From assembly GCF_010672525.1 (NCBI RefSeq), contig NZ_JAAHGH010000006.1, forward strand, positions 58,520 to 122,519: 64,000 nucleotides of DNA. Direction: 5' to 3'. Under the pieces are notes generated by a model. It was not told the origin of the DNA, did no database searches, and saw only the letters and a program-made list of their open reading frames with translations. A program made the translations under genes and the position numbers. The stretch is from Okeania sp. SIO2B3 (GTDB lineage: Bacteria; Cyanobacteriota; Cyanobacteriia; Cyanobacteriales; Microcoleaceae). Below are positions 35,554 to 44,427 of the stretch, piece by piece (position 1 is the stretch's first letter; every line of letters starts with the position of its first letter).

Positions 35554-36912
35554 TTATCCATTATCCATCCAAGCTTTCATTTTTCCCGGATTTAATAATC
35601 CATAAGGGTCTACTTTTTGCTTAAACTCTAACTGTTCAAAGTCTGTAGTTTTCATTCCTCCATCTTCCAAAATATAGGTATGAGGATTAAAAATATTTAC
35701 CCCATTTTCCTCGTGATATTCAATAATTTCATTCAACCTTTCTTCAGAAGTATAACGCACAATTTGTAATCCTACTGGTGTCGTTTGACCATCCATTCGC
35801 ATAAATTCTAAGTGCATGATTACTTCATCACCAAAATGCCGATACATTTTTTCTACAAGTTCCAAGTTTTTATCAGTTGGAAAACCACTTTGTAAATAAG
35901 TCAAATTTGTATCTACACTCCTAGCGTGTAATGTCGTATGATTCCAAGTAAACTCATATATTGGCGTACCCTTACTTGCCTCTTCAGCAGTTTTTTCATA
36001 ACAAATTTCACCCTTAAATTCTTTAACCAAATCCTGAAAAGACTCCAAACTATATTCAGATACCATCAAAAAAGCACAATGTTTTCCTTCCGGAATTGAA
36101 TTTTTTACTCCTGCAAAAAAACTAGGTATCGGCCAAGCAAAAACAGTAATTAATTTCTTGACAATTCCATCACTATCTCCCAATGCTTGAGCGAATTTTG
36201 CACAGGTCATAAAATCATCAAAAGTTACTATTAATTCTGCCCAAGGATAAGCAGGAGCTAGAGGTATTTCTAATTGAGTAATAATTCCATTTGTACCATA
36301 AGCATGATTAACTTTTTGTACATCATCTCCACGTAATTCTATAACTCTTGGTTCGTCTTCCATTGTTACAACTCGCACAGCAGAAACATTACCTCTATCT
36401 CTCAATCCACCATAATTAATTGAGCCAATTCCACTACTACCACCACCAATAAAACCGCCAATTGTAGCAGTACGATAAGTTGAGGGAAACATCCTGATTT
36501 CCCAACCAATTTCTCTGGCTTTTTTGTCTAATGCTACTAATTTTACTCCTGGTTCTACGCAAGATAAACCTGGTTTAATCCAATTAATATTATTCATTTT
36601 TGTAGTGTCAAGAACCACTCCTCCTTCTAAAGGAATACATTGCCCATAGTTACCAGTTCCAGCACCTCTTACTGTTAAAGGTGCTTGATATTTAACGCAA
36701 GTTTTAGCTATTTGTAAAACCTCTGCTTCATTGCTAGGACGAACAATTAAATTAGCTCTTTTATCTTTTAGTTGTGATTGTAAAACTGGGCTGAAATGAT
36801 AATAGTCTAAGGATAGTTTAATAACTTGATTTGGTTCGGTAATAATTTCGATATTTTTTAGGTCTGAGGCTAATGTTTCCCAATTTATTTGTTTTGTTTC
36901 AGTTGTTGTCAT
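35554..36912 (-). CDS. FAD-binding oxidase (GlcD/FAD_binding_4 family)
   Basis: A 452-residue flavoprotein. A PCMH-type FAD-binding domain covers about residues 50-230, with VRGAGTGNYGQCIPLEGG, LDTTKM, VEPGV and the conserved GGFIGGGSSGIGSINYGGL, the usual FAD/ADP-binding pattern of the glycolate oxidase GlcD and vanillyl-alcohol oxidase families. The C-terminal substrate-binding half has a PYGLLNPGK signature (about 437-445). The first 40 residues resemble the 'ITEPNQVIKLSLDYYHFSP' opening of cyanobacterial homologs. Expected chemistry: oxidation of a 2-hydroxyacid or similar alcohol; the substrate is unknown. No GlcE/GlcF subunits are adjacent, so it is not a standard glycolate oxidase complex. 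Confidence 0.85.
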   Translation of the reverse strand: MTTTETKQINWETLASDLKNIEIITEPNQVIKLSLDYYHFSPVLQSQLKDKRANLIVRPSNEAEVLQIAKTCVKYQAPLTVRGAGTGNYGQCIPLEGGVVLDTTKMNNINWIKPGLSCVEPGVKLVALDKKAREIGWEIRMFPSTYRTATIGGFIGGGSSGIGSINYGGLRDRGNVSAVRVVTMEDEPRVIELRGDDVQKVNHAYGTNGIITQLEIPLAPAYPWAELIVTFDDFMTCAKFAQALGDSDGIVKKLITVFAWPIPSFFAGVKNSIPEGKHCAFLMVSEYSLESFQDLVKEFKGEICYEKTAEEASKGTPIYEFTWNHTTLHARSVDTNLTYLQSGFPTDKNLELVEKMYRHFGDEVIMHLEFMRMDGQTTPVGLQIVRYTSEERLNEIIEYHEENGVNIFNPHTYILEDGGMKTTDFEQLEFKQKVDPYGLLNPGKMKAWMDNG

Positions 36913-37130
36913 TGGTATTTTGAGTAAAAAGTTATTTTAACATTATTATATAGAATTCGGTTGAAAAGTAGTCATGGCGACCAGAGGAAGTAATCCCCTA
37001 AACCCTTAATATTGCTTTATTTCACTCCGTTCCAGTCGCAATGACTTGACTATAGTAATTATCCTAGTTTAATATTATAGGAATTTTCGTAAGTATTCAG
37101 CTGGGAAACAGTTATAGGAGGTTAATTGCC
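36913..37130. promoter_or_regulatory. Divergent upstream region with strong Shine-Dalgarno for the poly-Asp protein
   Basis: A divergent promoter region for the oxidase (minus) and the secreted protein (plus). TATAGGAGGTTAATTGCC immediately precedes the ATG at 37131, with AGGAGG at 37117-37122, one of the strongest ribosome sites in the window. Confidence 0.6.
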
Positions 37131-37586
37131 ATGAATTTTATTAAACTTGGTAAACTGGCCAAAAGTTTAACAGGAGCGATCGCTGCTTATATAAGTTTTT
37201 TCTCAATTGTCATTGTCACCCCTACTCTTGCTAAAACTCCCATAGGAGAATTACAACGTGGTGACAATGCGACTATTTCCGGGCAAGTCATAGGAATTTC
37301 GGGCGATGAATTTATGCTTGATGATGGCACAGGACAAATTTTAGTTGATACTGATGATCGGGAAACCACAAACTTATCAGTGGGAGAGCAAGTAAAAGTA
37401 ATAGGAGAGTACGAGGATGATGATGTTGATGCTTTTTCTATTACTCGCCAAGATGAAAATGTAATTAATATTCAGTCAAATGATGATGATGATGACGATG
37501 ATGATGATGATGACGATGATGATGATGATGACGATGGTGATGATGATGACGATGACGATGACGATGACGATGATGATGACGACTAA
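37131..37586 (+). CDS. Secreted OB-fold protein with poly-aspartate tail
   Basis: A 151-residue exported protein. The signal peptide (about 1-34) ends at TPTLAKTP. A small OB-fold-like domain follows (about 38-115: IGELQRGDNATISGQVIGIS, FMLDDGTGQILVD and GEQVKVIGEYED), the pattern of BOF/YgiW-NirD-type periplasmic OB folds. The C-terminus (118-151) is 33 aspartates interrupted by a single glycine, directly before the stop. The GAT/GAC tract makes length change by slippage likely. A dense carboxylate tail could bind Ca2+ or other cations in the periplasm or outside the cell; that is inference. Downstream, two R3 elements lie just past the stop. An AGGAGG site fixes the ATG start. Confidence 0.8.
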   Translation: MNFIKLGKLAKSLTGAIAAYISFFSIVIVTPTLAKTPIGELQRGDNATISGQVIGISGDEFMLDDGTGQILVDTDDRETTNLSVGEQVKVIGEYEDDDVDAFSITRQDENVINIQSNDDDDDDDDDDDDDDDDDDGDDDDDDDDDDDDDDD

Positions 37587-38171
37587 TATAGAATGGCGTT
37601 GGTGATTTGAGGTATGATTTTGCCCCCCTAGCCCCCCAATTTTGGGGGGAATAAAACTCTAAAAGTCCCCCTTTAATCCCCCTCCCGTCCCCCTTAGAAA
37701 GGGGGAAGCCAGAGGATGCTTCGCTTTTGAACGATGGGAAGCCAGATGTTGCTTCGCTTTTTGTTGAAAGGGGGATGCGCGGGGGCTTTACCAGAACCAA
37801 ACAATCGCACATTCATACTTCTATTCAGCAACGACTAATATACAATGGCATTGGTGATTTGAGGTATTATATCATGTCCCGATCAGAGCGCGATAGAACT
37901 CCGTGACTTTTACTCGACCAAAAAACTTTCTCCTTCTACTCCGGTTTCTTCTTCTCTCCTGACTTCCCCTCCCAGGAGGGGAGGGGTTAGGGGTGGGTTG
38001 GGAGGGGCGAGGGGTGGGTTGACTCCTAAAAAATTAAGATGAATATCATACACGCGCTTTAACAACGCCAGATATTATATACATAGGACTTACCTAGAAA
38101 CCGGGTTTATCCACGAAATTTCTTGAAGGAAAATAAATCCGGTTTTTTCCTGACTCCTGACTCCTCAAACT
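37587..38171. mobile_element. Two tandem R3 miniature elements in the spacer
   Basis: Element a (37595-37833) begins ggcgttggtgatttgaggta and ends tcatacttctattcagcaacg. Element b (37847-38069) begins ggcattggtgatttgaggta and ends atcatacacgcg...aacaacgcc. Near-identical 14-bp flanks (actaatata, G or C, aat) precede both, consistent with insertion next to each other. G/C palindromes (ccccccaattttgggggg at 37635-37652) lie inside. No gene is seen. Confidence 0.6.
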
Positions 38172-40370
38172 CTATTTAGTCTTTTGCCAATCTTCCAACG
38201 CTGCAATAATAAAGCTACTAGCAGGGTGATTCAGGAATTGTTCAACACCAGCAATTCCACCAGCTTTTATAGCACTGAATATTCTTCCTGCCTTAGTTGT
38301 ATTATTATCAATTTGTGTAATTACTTCAGTAGCAATTTTCATTTTGCCTGCCGTTGTATCTGACGGGTAAGTTTCATCAAGTTGAGCTAATAATTCTTGA
38401 ATATCTTTTGCTGCTTGTGCTAAATTTTGTTGTTCCTGAGATTCGTGAATTGTTCGAGCAATTTTTGAGTCTTTAATTTCTCCTTTACCAGCTAAACCAT
38501 AAATTTCTCTTCCGCTACCAGCGAAACCATCAATTTTTTCTTTGTTGGCAACTGCTCCATGAATTTCTTGAGCATGAATTTGGTCTCCACTACTTTCTGA
38601 CATTTTTGTATCTCCTTGATTACTATAATTTTCTATATTAACACCAGGGCGATTAACTGCTGCGCTTAATACACCTTTATACCATTCAATATCTTTTTCT
38701 CTCTGTGCTAATACTGCTCGAAGTTGTTCTGGTGAAAGTGCTTTCAACTCATTATAAGTATCGAAATATTCTTTATCTAATATTGAATGATCAGCTTCAG
38801 GTTTAGTGTCAGCTCTAATCAATAATTTGTCGTTATTTTCGCCTCGAACTTCAAAAGAACGCATTTTTATTTCTGCTTCTGGATGGTCTTTTTGTAGTTT
38901 CTCAAATGAATATGCAGCTATTCGGGGGTCTACTCCTTGATTATGATAAAGGTCTAAGGTATTCACCAAAGGTTTGATAAATTCTGCAAACTCCCCTTCT
39001 TCAAAATTTTTATCTTCATCGGCAGGTTTTCGGCGCACACGCTCATCCAAACTTTGTTCTGGTGGAAGTTTGAGAAAGTCTGGTCGTTTATCTGGAGGCA
39101 GGCGCATATAAATATAATCGCATTTGATATCGTCTAGTTTGGTTGTGGTTGTTATTCCCCAGTCTTCAAGAAAAGCTCCGGTTAAAGTTGCTCCTGTGAG
39201 GTCAGCTTGGTCTAAAAATGTTCCTACTAATTTGGCACGAGAAAGGTTTGCATCTTGAAGGTTGGCTAAGTTGAGATTCGCTTCTATGAAACTGGCATTA
39301 GTTAGGTTTGCTCCGCGGAGATTTATTCCTTGGAGAGCAAAGCGATCTAAGTTGATGTTTTCACCTTCACCAGTTTTGACTAACTCTCTGACTTTGGCAT
39401 CTTTTAGATAGGTTTTTCCTGGTCGTATACGGTCTAGTTTTATAGTGTTTTTCCAAATAGTGCGGGTTATGTTAGCTCCTCTAAAATCTGTACTTTTGAG
39501 AGTAGCATTAGTGAAGTCAGTATCAGTTAAATTGGCATCTCTGAAAGAGGTTCCACCTATGGCAGCAAAGGCAATAGCTGTATTGCGAATTAGAGAGTAT
39601 TTTTTATCTCCTTTAATTGCTTGACAAGCAATGTAAGCACTTAAGAGTGTCTGGAATAAGGTTCCGGCTCCAATGAAACCGAAGCCAAAGCTTTCGCTTT
39701 CAAGTAGGAATTCATATATGAATACGTTTAAAGCTAGGGTTCCGCTTACGGTGAAGGTTCCGGCTACAGCTACAGCCACGACTCCAGCTACAGCAAAGGT
39801 TCCTATGAGGGCAAAGACTTCGATGAAGGTGAAGACGAATGCTCCAGCTACCGCGAAAGCTCCAATAACGATTCCGGTGAACATTCCGGCTACGGAGAAG
39901 CATACGGCTATTGCTACAGTTAAGGCTCCGGCAATAGCTCCGGGGAAAGCTGAGTCTTCTATTTTATTAGAAACAAACCTCATCCAGGATATAATAGTTA
40001 TAATTAAGCATACCCAACCAGCAATTTGAGTCATTAAATCAGATGAATCACCCTTTATTAACACAGGTGTTACTAACATCAAAAAAATTATTGAAATGAA
40101 TAGACTCAAATAAGCTGATATACAAACTAAAACAAAAGCACCAGCAAGCAAAACTACCACCCAACGCTTCTGTAACCCCGCCTTAGCTCCACAAAACTTA
40201 GCCCCCCTTAGATTTACCCCACTAAAATTAGTACCCCGAATATCAGCAAAACTGAAATCTGCATCAGACAAATTTTCTCCCTTAAAAGACAGACCTCTAA
40301 GATTAGCTCCTTGGAAATTTCGTTCACCTTGTTGATATTGTTGCAATATTTCACGTTTACGCCGATTCAT
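38172..40370 (-). CDS. Pentapeptide-repeat membrane protein with C-terminal helical domain
   Basis: 732 residues. An N-terminal pentapeptide-repeat block (about 15-66, NLRGLSFKGENLSDADFSFA) is followed by a membrane region (about 70-270). The first helices are normal; the second part is Ala/Gly/Val-rich with a repetitive AVAGAFVFTF/FAVAGVVAVAVAG-like pattern. A second pentapeptide block follows (about 275-410, TDFTNATLKSTDFRGANI; NLRGANLTNASFIEANLNLA). The last 300 residues include a REKDIEWYKGVL coiled-coil-like stretch, a GSGREIYGLAGKGEI glycine-rich part and a helical C-terminal domain ending HPASSFIIAALEDWQ. That terminal domain recurs in cyanobacterial multidomain proteins; I do not know its function. 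Pentapeptide repeats form right-handed quadrilateral beta-helices used for protein contacts. The ATG at 40370 fits. No operon partner is present. Confidence 0.8.
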   Translation of the reverse strand: MNRRKREILQQYQQGERNFQGANLRGLSFKGENLSDADFSFADIRGTNFSGVNLRGAKFCGAKAGLQKRWVVVLLAGAFVLVCISAYLSLFISIIFLMLVTPVLIKGDSSDLMTQIAGWVCLIITIISWMRFVSNKIEDSAFPGAIAGALTVAIAVCFSVAGMFTGIVIGAFAVAGAFVFTFIEVFALIGTFAVAGVVAVAVAGTFTVSGTLALNVFIYEFLLESESFGFGFIGAGTLFQTLLSAYIACQAIKGDKKYSLIRNTAIAFAAIGGTSFRDANLTDTDFTNATLKSTDFRGANITRTIWKNTIKLDRIRPGKTYLKDAKVRELVKTGEGENINLDRFALQGINLRGANLTNASFIEANLNLANLQDANLSRAKLVGTFLDQADLTGATLTGAFLEDWGITTTTKLDDIKCDYIYMRLPPDKRPDFLKLPPEQSLDERVRRKPADEDKNFEEGEFAEFIKPLVNTLDLYHNQGVDPRIAAYSFEKLQKDHPEAEIKMRSFEVRGENNDKLLIRADTKPEADHSILDKEYFDTYNELKALSPEQLRAVLAQREKDIEWYKGVLSAAVNRPGVNIENYSNQGDTKMSESSGDQIHAQEIHGAVANKEKIDGFAGSGREIYGLAGKGEIKDSKIARTIHESQEQQNLAQAAKDIQELLAQLDETYPSDTTAGKMKIATEVITQIDNNTTKAGRIFSAIKAGGIAGVEQFLNHPASSFIIAALEDWQKTK

Positions 40371-40695
40371 ATTTTTTATCTATTAATAATGATTTAGTAA
40401 AGGAACATTGGAAAAATGACCACTGGTTTTAAAACTCCTAACAATTATGTAGGTTGGGTTGAGGAACGTAGCTTGCTTCCCGCAGGGTAACCCAACAACA
40501 ACAAATATAGCAAAAAATATAGGTATCTGTTGGGTTGCGCTGTCGCTTAACCCAACCTACATTTCAAATAAACGGCGTTGCTGATTCTGGGTATGATGCA
40601 AGCCCCCCTAACCCCCCAAAATTGGGGGGGATAAAACTCTAAAATTCCCCCAAAATTGGGGGATTTAGGGGGCTTTCCCAGAACCAAATAATCGC
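40371..40695. other. Spacer holding a miniature element
   Basis: Between the pentapeptide gene start and the deaminase stop. It contains an R3 element at 40574-40722 that overlaps the deaminase 3' end, and a local inverted segment, taggttgggtt (40450) versus aacccaacctac (40550). Confidence 0.7.
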
Positions 40696-40722
40696 TCATT
40701 CATACTTCAATTCAGCAACGCC
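40574..40722. mobile_element. R3 miniature element with 8-bp target duplication
   Basis: Begins GGCGTTGCTGA (40574) and ends TCAGCAACGCC (40722), a perfect 11-bp inverted repeat. It is flanked on both sides by AAATAAAC (40566-40573 and 40723-40730), an 8-bp target-site duplication. Length is 149 bp. Inside are C6/G6 palindromes. There is no coding capacity of its own, but it supplies the last eight codons and the stop of the neighbouring gene. Confidence 0.88.
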
Positions 40723-42048
40723 AAATAAACTATCTAATTCACAATAATCAGGTAAACTTCTATCAATAACTCGACCATTTCTTAATACCACCCTATCATG
40801 TTGAGACCGTGACAAAAGTTCGCTAAAATTCCTACCTTTAAACAGAATTAAATCGGCAGATAATCCAACTCTAATTCTGCCAATATTAGGCAAACCAATT
40901 AAATCCGCAGGAGTCTTAGTAACAGCATTCGGCCAATCCCCATAAGGCATATCTAAATGAGCAATTCTGACTGACATATTAAACACTTCCAAAACATCAT
41001 GGTCACCAAATCCAAAAAACGGGTCGCGACAATTATCACTGGCAATAGCAACAGAAATTCCCTGTTTTTTCAATTCATGTAATAAAGTCACACCCCGCCA
41101 TCTCGGAGTATAATTATCTTGCCGATTTTGCAGATAAAGATTACACATTGGCAGACTCACAATACTAATACCAGCTTCCTTAACTAACTCTAGAGTTTCT
41201 GTTACTTTTTCCTGAGTTTGTACAGCCAAACTACAACAATGTCCGCAGATAATTTCCCCAGAAAATTGATGACTAATTGCCTTCTCAGCAACCTTATGTA
41301 AAACCCTAGAATTAGGGTCTCCATTTTCATCAGTATGTAAGTCTAAATCTAATTGTCTTTCTTTCGCCAGACTAAATAATCTATCTAATTGATTATCTAT
41401 ATCTGAACTCATAAATGGAACCGCTCCTAATATCCCACCAACATCAGCAACTTTATCAGCTAATTTTTCTCCAGCTTCACTAAGATAATAATCCCCAGTA
41501 ACCAAAGAAACAGGTTGTAATATTAATCGACCTTCCCAATCTTTTTGTAACGCTTGAAATACTTCCAAACTAATATTTGCCTGTTCTGCAAAACAGTCAA
41601 GATGAGTCCGAATAGCCTTTGTACCATGAGCATAACTACACTTCAGACCAAATTCCATCCGGCGGTAAATATCTTCAGCATTCCAATATTCTTTCGCATC
41701 CCTAGCTCCCGCATCCAAAGCGCCATTAAAACTACCATCTGAGTTAGGCGATCGCACCCAGATATGACCTTTATCTAGATGGGTGTGCATATCCACAAAA
41801 CATGGCCAAACCTGGCCACCTTTGAGGTCTATTGTAGGAATATTAGTTTCCAGAGAGGGCAAATGTGTTGAGGAGTAGACGACTTGTGTAATAAGTCCTT
41901 CACTAATTTCGATATCCATCAGTGATAAACCCTCCCTAGTTTGACTAGGTATGTCAAAATCAGTTTCTACAAGACATACAGGTATATGAGCATTTTTTAG
42001 CCAATAGTGATGATTATCATAAATTACAGAAAATTGTTGATTATTCAT
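40696..42048 (-). CDS. Cytosine deaminase-like amidohydrolase
   Basis: A 450-residue metal-dependent amidohydrolase of the CodA group, which hydrolyses cytosine (or a related N-heterocycle) to uracil and ammonia. It shows the two metal-binding histidines in FVDMHTHLDKGHIW (about residue 87), further ligands in LDLHTDEN and ICGHCCSLAVQ, and the catalytic Asp in IASDNCRDPFFGFGDHD. Exact substrate specificity cannot be told from sequence. The C-terminus is abnormal: codons from GVAELKYE to the stop are encoded by the inserted R3 element. Removing the element and one target duplication restores an end of LFEM followed by TAG. The ATG at 42048 precedes NNQQFSVIYDNHHYWLKNA, typical of the family. 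It is monocistronic. Confidence 0.85.
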   Translation of the reverse strand: MNNQQFSVIYDNHHYWLKNAHIPVCLVETDFDIPSQTREGLSLMDIEISEGLITQVVYSSTHLPSLETNIPTIDLKGGQVWPCFVDMHTHLDKGHIWVRSPNSDGSFNGALDAGARDAKEYWNAEDIYRRMEFGLKCSYAHGTKAIRTHLDCFAEQANISLEVFQALQKDWEGRLILQPVSLVTGDYYLSEAGEKLADKVADVGGILGAVPFMSSDIDNQLDRLFSLAKERQLDLDLHTDENGDPNSRVLHKVAEKAISHQFSGEIICGHCCSLAVQTQEKVTETLELVKEAGISIVSLPMCNLYLQNRQDNYTPRWRGVTLLHELKKQGISVAIASDNCRDPFFGFGDHDVLEVFNMSVRIAHLDMPYGDWPNAVTKTPADLIGLPNIGRIRVGLSADLILFKGRNFSELLSRSQHDRVVLRNGRVIDRSLPDYCELDSLFGVAELKYE

Positions 42049-42465
42049 AATATCGGTGTTGGTGAATTAGTGTATGATATTAATCTTAATTATTTAGGAG
42101 TCAACCCACCCCTCGCCCCTCCCCCTCCCCTCCTGGGAGGGGAAGTCAGGAGTCAGGAGGGAAAAAAAAAGAAGGAAGAGGAAGAACAGGAGAAGAAGAA
42201 GAAAGTTTTTTGATCACTAATTATCCGGACATGATTATATCATGGGAATCTCCCTACAAGGTTTGATATGTGAAGATGTAGTTGATCAATTTGAAAAGCG
42301 CTGAAAAAAATGTTCCATCTGACAAATCTTTCTACTTAAAACTTTTGACTTAAAATTTTTGACTTTTGACTTTTTAAAATTTTTGACTTTTGACTTGAGC
42401 AATAAGTGCTGTCTCCATGGCAAAATTAATGTTGAGAACACAATCGGCAAAAGGATTAATCTACA
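42049..42465. other. Divergent spacer with repeat ends
   Basis: Upstream region of both the deaminase (minus) and ycf23 (plus). It contains an R3-like end (ggtgttggtgaattagtgta, 42054), an R2-like end (taattatccggacatgat, 42217), and purine-rich gaagaagaag tracts. AAGGAT lies 9 bases before the ycf23 start. Confidence 0.6.
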
Positions 42466-43209
42466 ATGATGACTGAATCTAGATTACAAACTGCATTAGA
42501 AAATGGCCAAGCTCTAAAAATTATCAGTGGTTTGACTAATTTTGATACAAACAGAGTAGCAGCAACCGTCAAAGCTGCCACCCTAGGTGGTGCAACCTAC
42601 GTTGATATTGCTGCCGATCCTAATTTAGTACGAATGGCGCGCAGTTTAACTAACTTGCCCATCTGTGTTTCTGCCATCGAACCTACTAAATTTTTGCCAG
42701 CAGTAGAAGCAGGAGCTAATTTGATTGAAATAGGTAACTACGATCCATTCTACGCCCAAGGAATATGCTTTGAAGCGGAGGAAGTATTGGGGTTAACTCA
42801 ACAAACTCGCGATCTGTTACCTAATATTACTCTTTCTGTAACTGTTCCCCATATTTTAGAACTAGACCGACAAGTACAACTAGCTACTGAGTTAGTAAAA
42901 GCTGGTGCTGATATTATTCAAACTGAGGGCGGCGTCAGTGCTAAACCCATTCATCCTGGAACATTAGGGTTAATTGAAAAAGCTGCCCCTACTCTAGCAG
43001 CAGCTTATGAAATTTCTCGTGCTGTATCTGTACCTGTATTGTGTGCTTCCGGCATTTCTAATGTAACTGCGACCTTAGCTATTGCTGCGGGTGCAGCAGG
43101 AGTTGGTGTGGGTTCTGCTATTAACCGCCTCAATGATGAAGTGGCAATGATAGCTGCGGTTCGTAGTTTGGTAGAAGCTTTAGCTAGTGTTAGTTATGCG
43201 CAAGTGTAG
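42466..43209 (+). CDS. ycf23: Ycf23 / DUF561 family protein
   Basis: A 247-residue TIM-barrel-like protein of the DUF561/Ycf23 family, conserved in cyanobacteria and plastids; its function is not established. The family pattern is clear: LKIISGLTNFD, VKAATLGGATYVDIAADPNL, PICVSAIEPTKF, AGADIIQTEGG and the phosphate-binding-like SGISNVTATLAIAAGAAGVG. Two adjacent ATGs exist (42466 and 42469). It is a single gene on the plus strand, divergent from the deaminase. Presence of this gene is one of the better indicators that the DNA is cyanobacterial. Confidence 0.88.
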   Translation: MMTESRLQTALENGQALKIISGLTNFDTNRVAATVKAATLGGATYVDIAADPNLVRMARSLTNLPICVSAIEPTKFLPAVEAGANLIEIGNYDPFYAQGICFEAEEVLGLTQQTRDLLPNITLSVTVPHILELDRQVQLATELVKAGADIIQTEGGVSAKPIHPGTLGLIEKAAPTLAAAYEISRAVSVPVLCASGISNVTATLAIAAGAAGVGVGSAINRLNDEVAMIAAVRSLVEALASVSYAQV

Positions 43210-43309
43210 CTTTTAGGTTGTTTTAGGTTTTAGGTTTTAGGTGATATCATTTTTGGTAGTATGGTTTGTGTAAAACCTGAGCAATTGCCTCCGACACGCT
43301 TCGCGAACG

Positions 43310-43489
43310 CTACTCTTCAAGCCCTTGTGAGATGATCGGTAGGCCAGAGCGTGAAAACAAGTAAGACCTTTTGCGCTTAAGCCAAATGATTTGATATCGA
43401 CTCTTTTCTATTGGGTCATGGGTAATTCGGTAATTTATTTCTAATTCATCTATACTTAGATGCTCCTGGATACTTAAGCGTTTTGGCAT
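43310..43489 (-). pseudogene. IS630-type transposase N-terminal fragment
   Basis: From the ATG at 43489, residues MPKRLSIQEHLSIDELEINY and then RITHDPIEKSRYQIIWL match the N-terminal helix-turn-helix opening of IS630-like transposases in cyanobacteria. After IIWL the similarity stops and an unrelated tail runs to 43310. No other part of the transposase is present. Confidence 0.7.
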
Positions 43490-43673
43490 AGTGGCATTTG
43501 TGGAGCGTGGCTTCAGCTGTATCGCTCCGGGCAATTATTTTGATCTCTATTATACACAAACGATGCTACTGGACATGATATCATACCAGATTCGGATGAT
43601 TAAGTAGAATAAAAATGTTCTATTGAAGCGATCTTGAGGGAATATCTCAAATTTCTGCTCCGTTTCCAGTGTT

Positions 43674-43800
43674 ATATCATGTTCGGTTGAATACTTATAC
43701 TTTGAAAAAAGGAAGGCAGAAGGCAGAAAGCATAAGGCAGAAGGGAAATAAAGGTTCAAAGGGAGAAGGTTTTTTATCACTAATTATCCGAATATGGTGT
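43674..43800. mobile_element. Miniature element R2
   Basis: Left end ATATCATGTTCGGTTGAATA, right end CTAATTATCCGAATATGGTG. Inverted relative to 60611-60737, with which it shares most of its length, including gggagaaggttttttat. Confidence 0.65.
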
Positions 43801-43869
43801 TAAATCCTGAATTTACACCTACGACTTACGACCTACGACCTAAGAACTTTATTATAACTACAGGACTTA

Positions 43870-44062
43870 CACATAACCATCACTTATGGTAGGGGCATTT
43901 TGCTCCGCAACATATAAAGCGGAGCTATGCGTAGGATTGACAAAGAGATGAAAATTTTTCTTCACAGGAGTCGATTGGATATGGCGAGGAGACCTCGCCA
44001 TCCCTCGACCGCTTATTATCCCCTTAAAAGGGGAGGCACATACCCACAATTTTTCGGTAAGT
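43870..44062. repeat. Dispersed repeat family R1, inverted copy
   Basis: Opposite orientation to 19360-19540 and closely similar: gacaaagagatgaaaatttt, cgattggatatggcgagg, ccctcgaccgcttattat, ccccttaaaaggggaggc and cacaatttttcggtaag. Confidence 0.65.
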
Positions 44063-44329
44063 ATTTAGCTAGCCTCTTGCAGAGGAACTGCCTTAACAGC
44101 TAAAAATCTAAGGGTTTAAGTCCCCCACTATATTTAAAAAAGCCCTTGGTGCGCCTTTTATGAGGGTTTTAATCCTTCATTATACACCTTGAGAAGCTGA
44201 TATAGCAGAAGAAAGAAGGAAGAAGGAAGAAGGAAGAAGGAAAAATCTTACTTTGTCTGAGCTTTAAGCTTTTGATCTGTCCTCACCTTTCCTTCAACTG
44301 CTATAGCTGACCGCTGACTGCTATTTCAA

Positions 44330-44362
44330 TTGGTATAAATATTTAGGTGGTATTTATACCAA
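44330..44362. promoter_or_regulatory. 12-bp-arm palindrome upstream of the coiled-coil gene
   Basis: TTGGTATAAATA, nine bases, TATTTATACCAA. The arms are perfect. It lies 66 bases before the ATG at 44428 and is followed by aaatttttcc, so it could be an operator, a leader hairpin or a terminator for upstream transcription. Confidence 0.4.
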
Positions 44363-44427
44363 ATTTTTCCACCTATATCGCAGCTCAAATCAATCGAAAA
44401 AATCGCAAATTTAACAGGAGAAAAAAA

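Larger units (their letters stand above)
43210..44427. other. Repeat-rich spacer with IS630 remnant
   Basis: Contains an IS630 transposase fragment (43378-43489), an R2 miniature element (43674-43800), an inverted R1 copy (43870-44062), a TTGGTATAAATA palindrome (44330-44362), and the left copy of a direct repeat flanking the coiled-coil gene (44241-44305). Confidence 0.7.
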
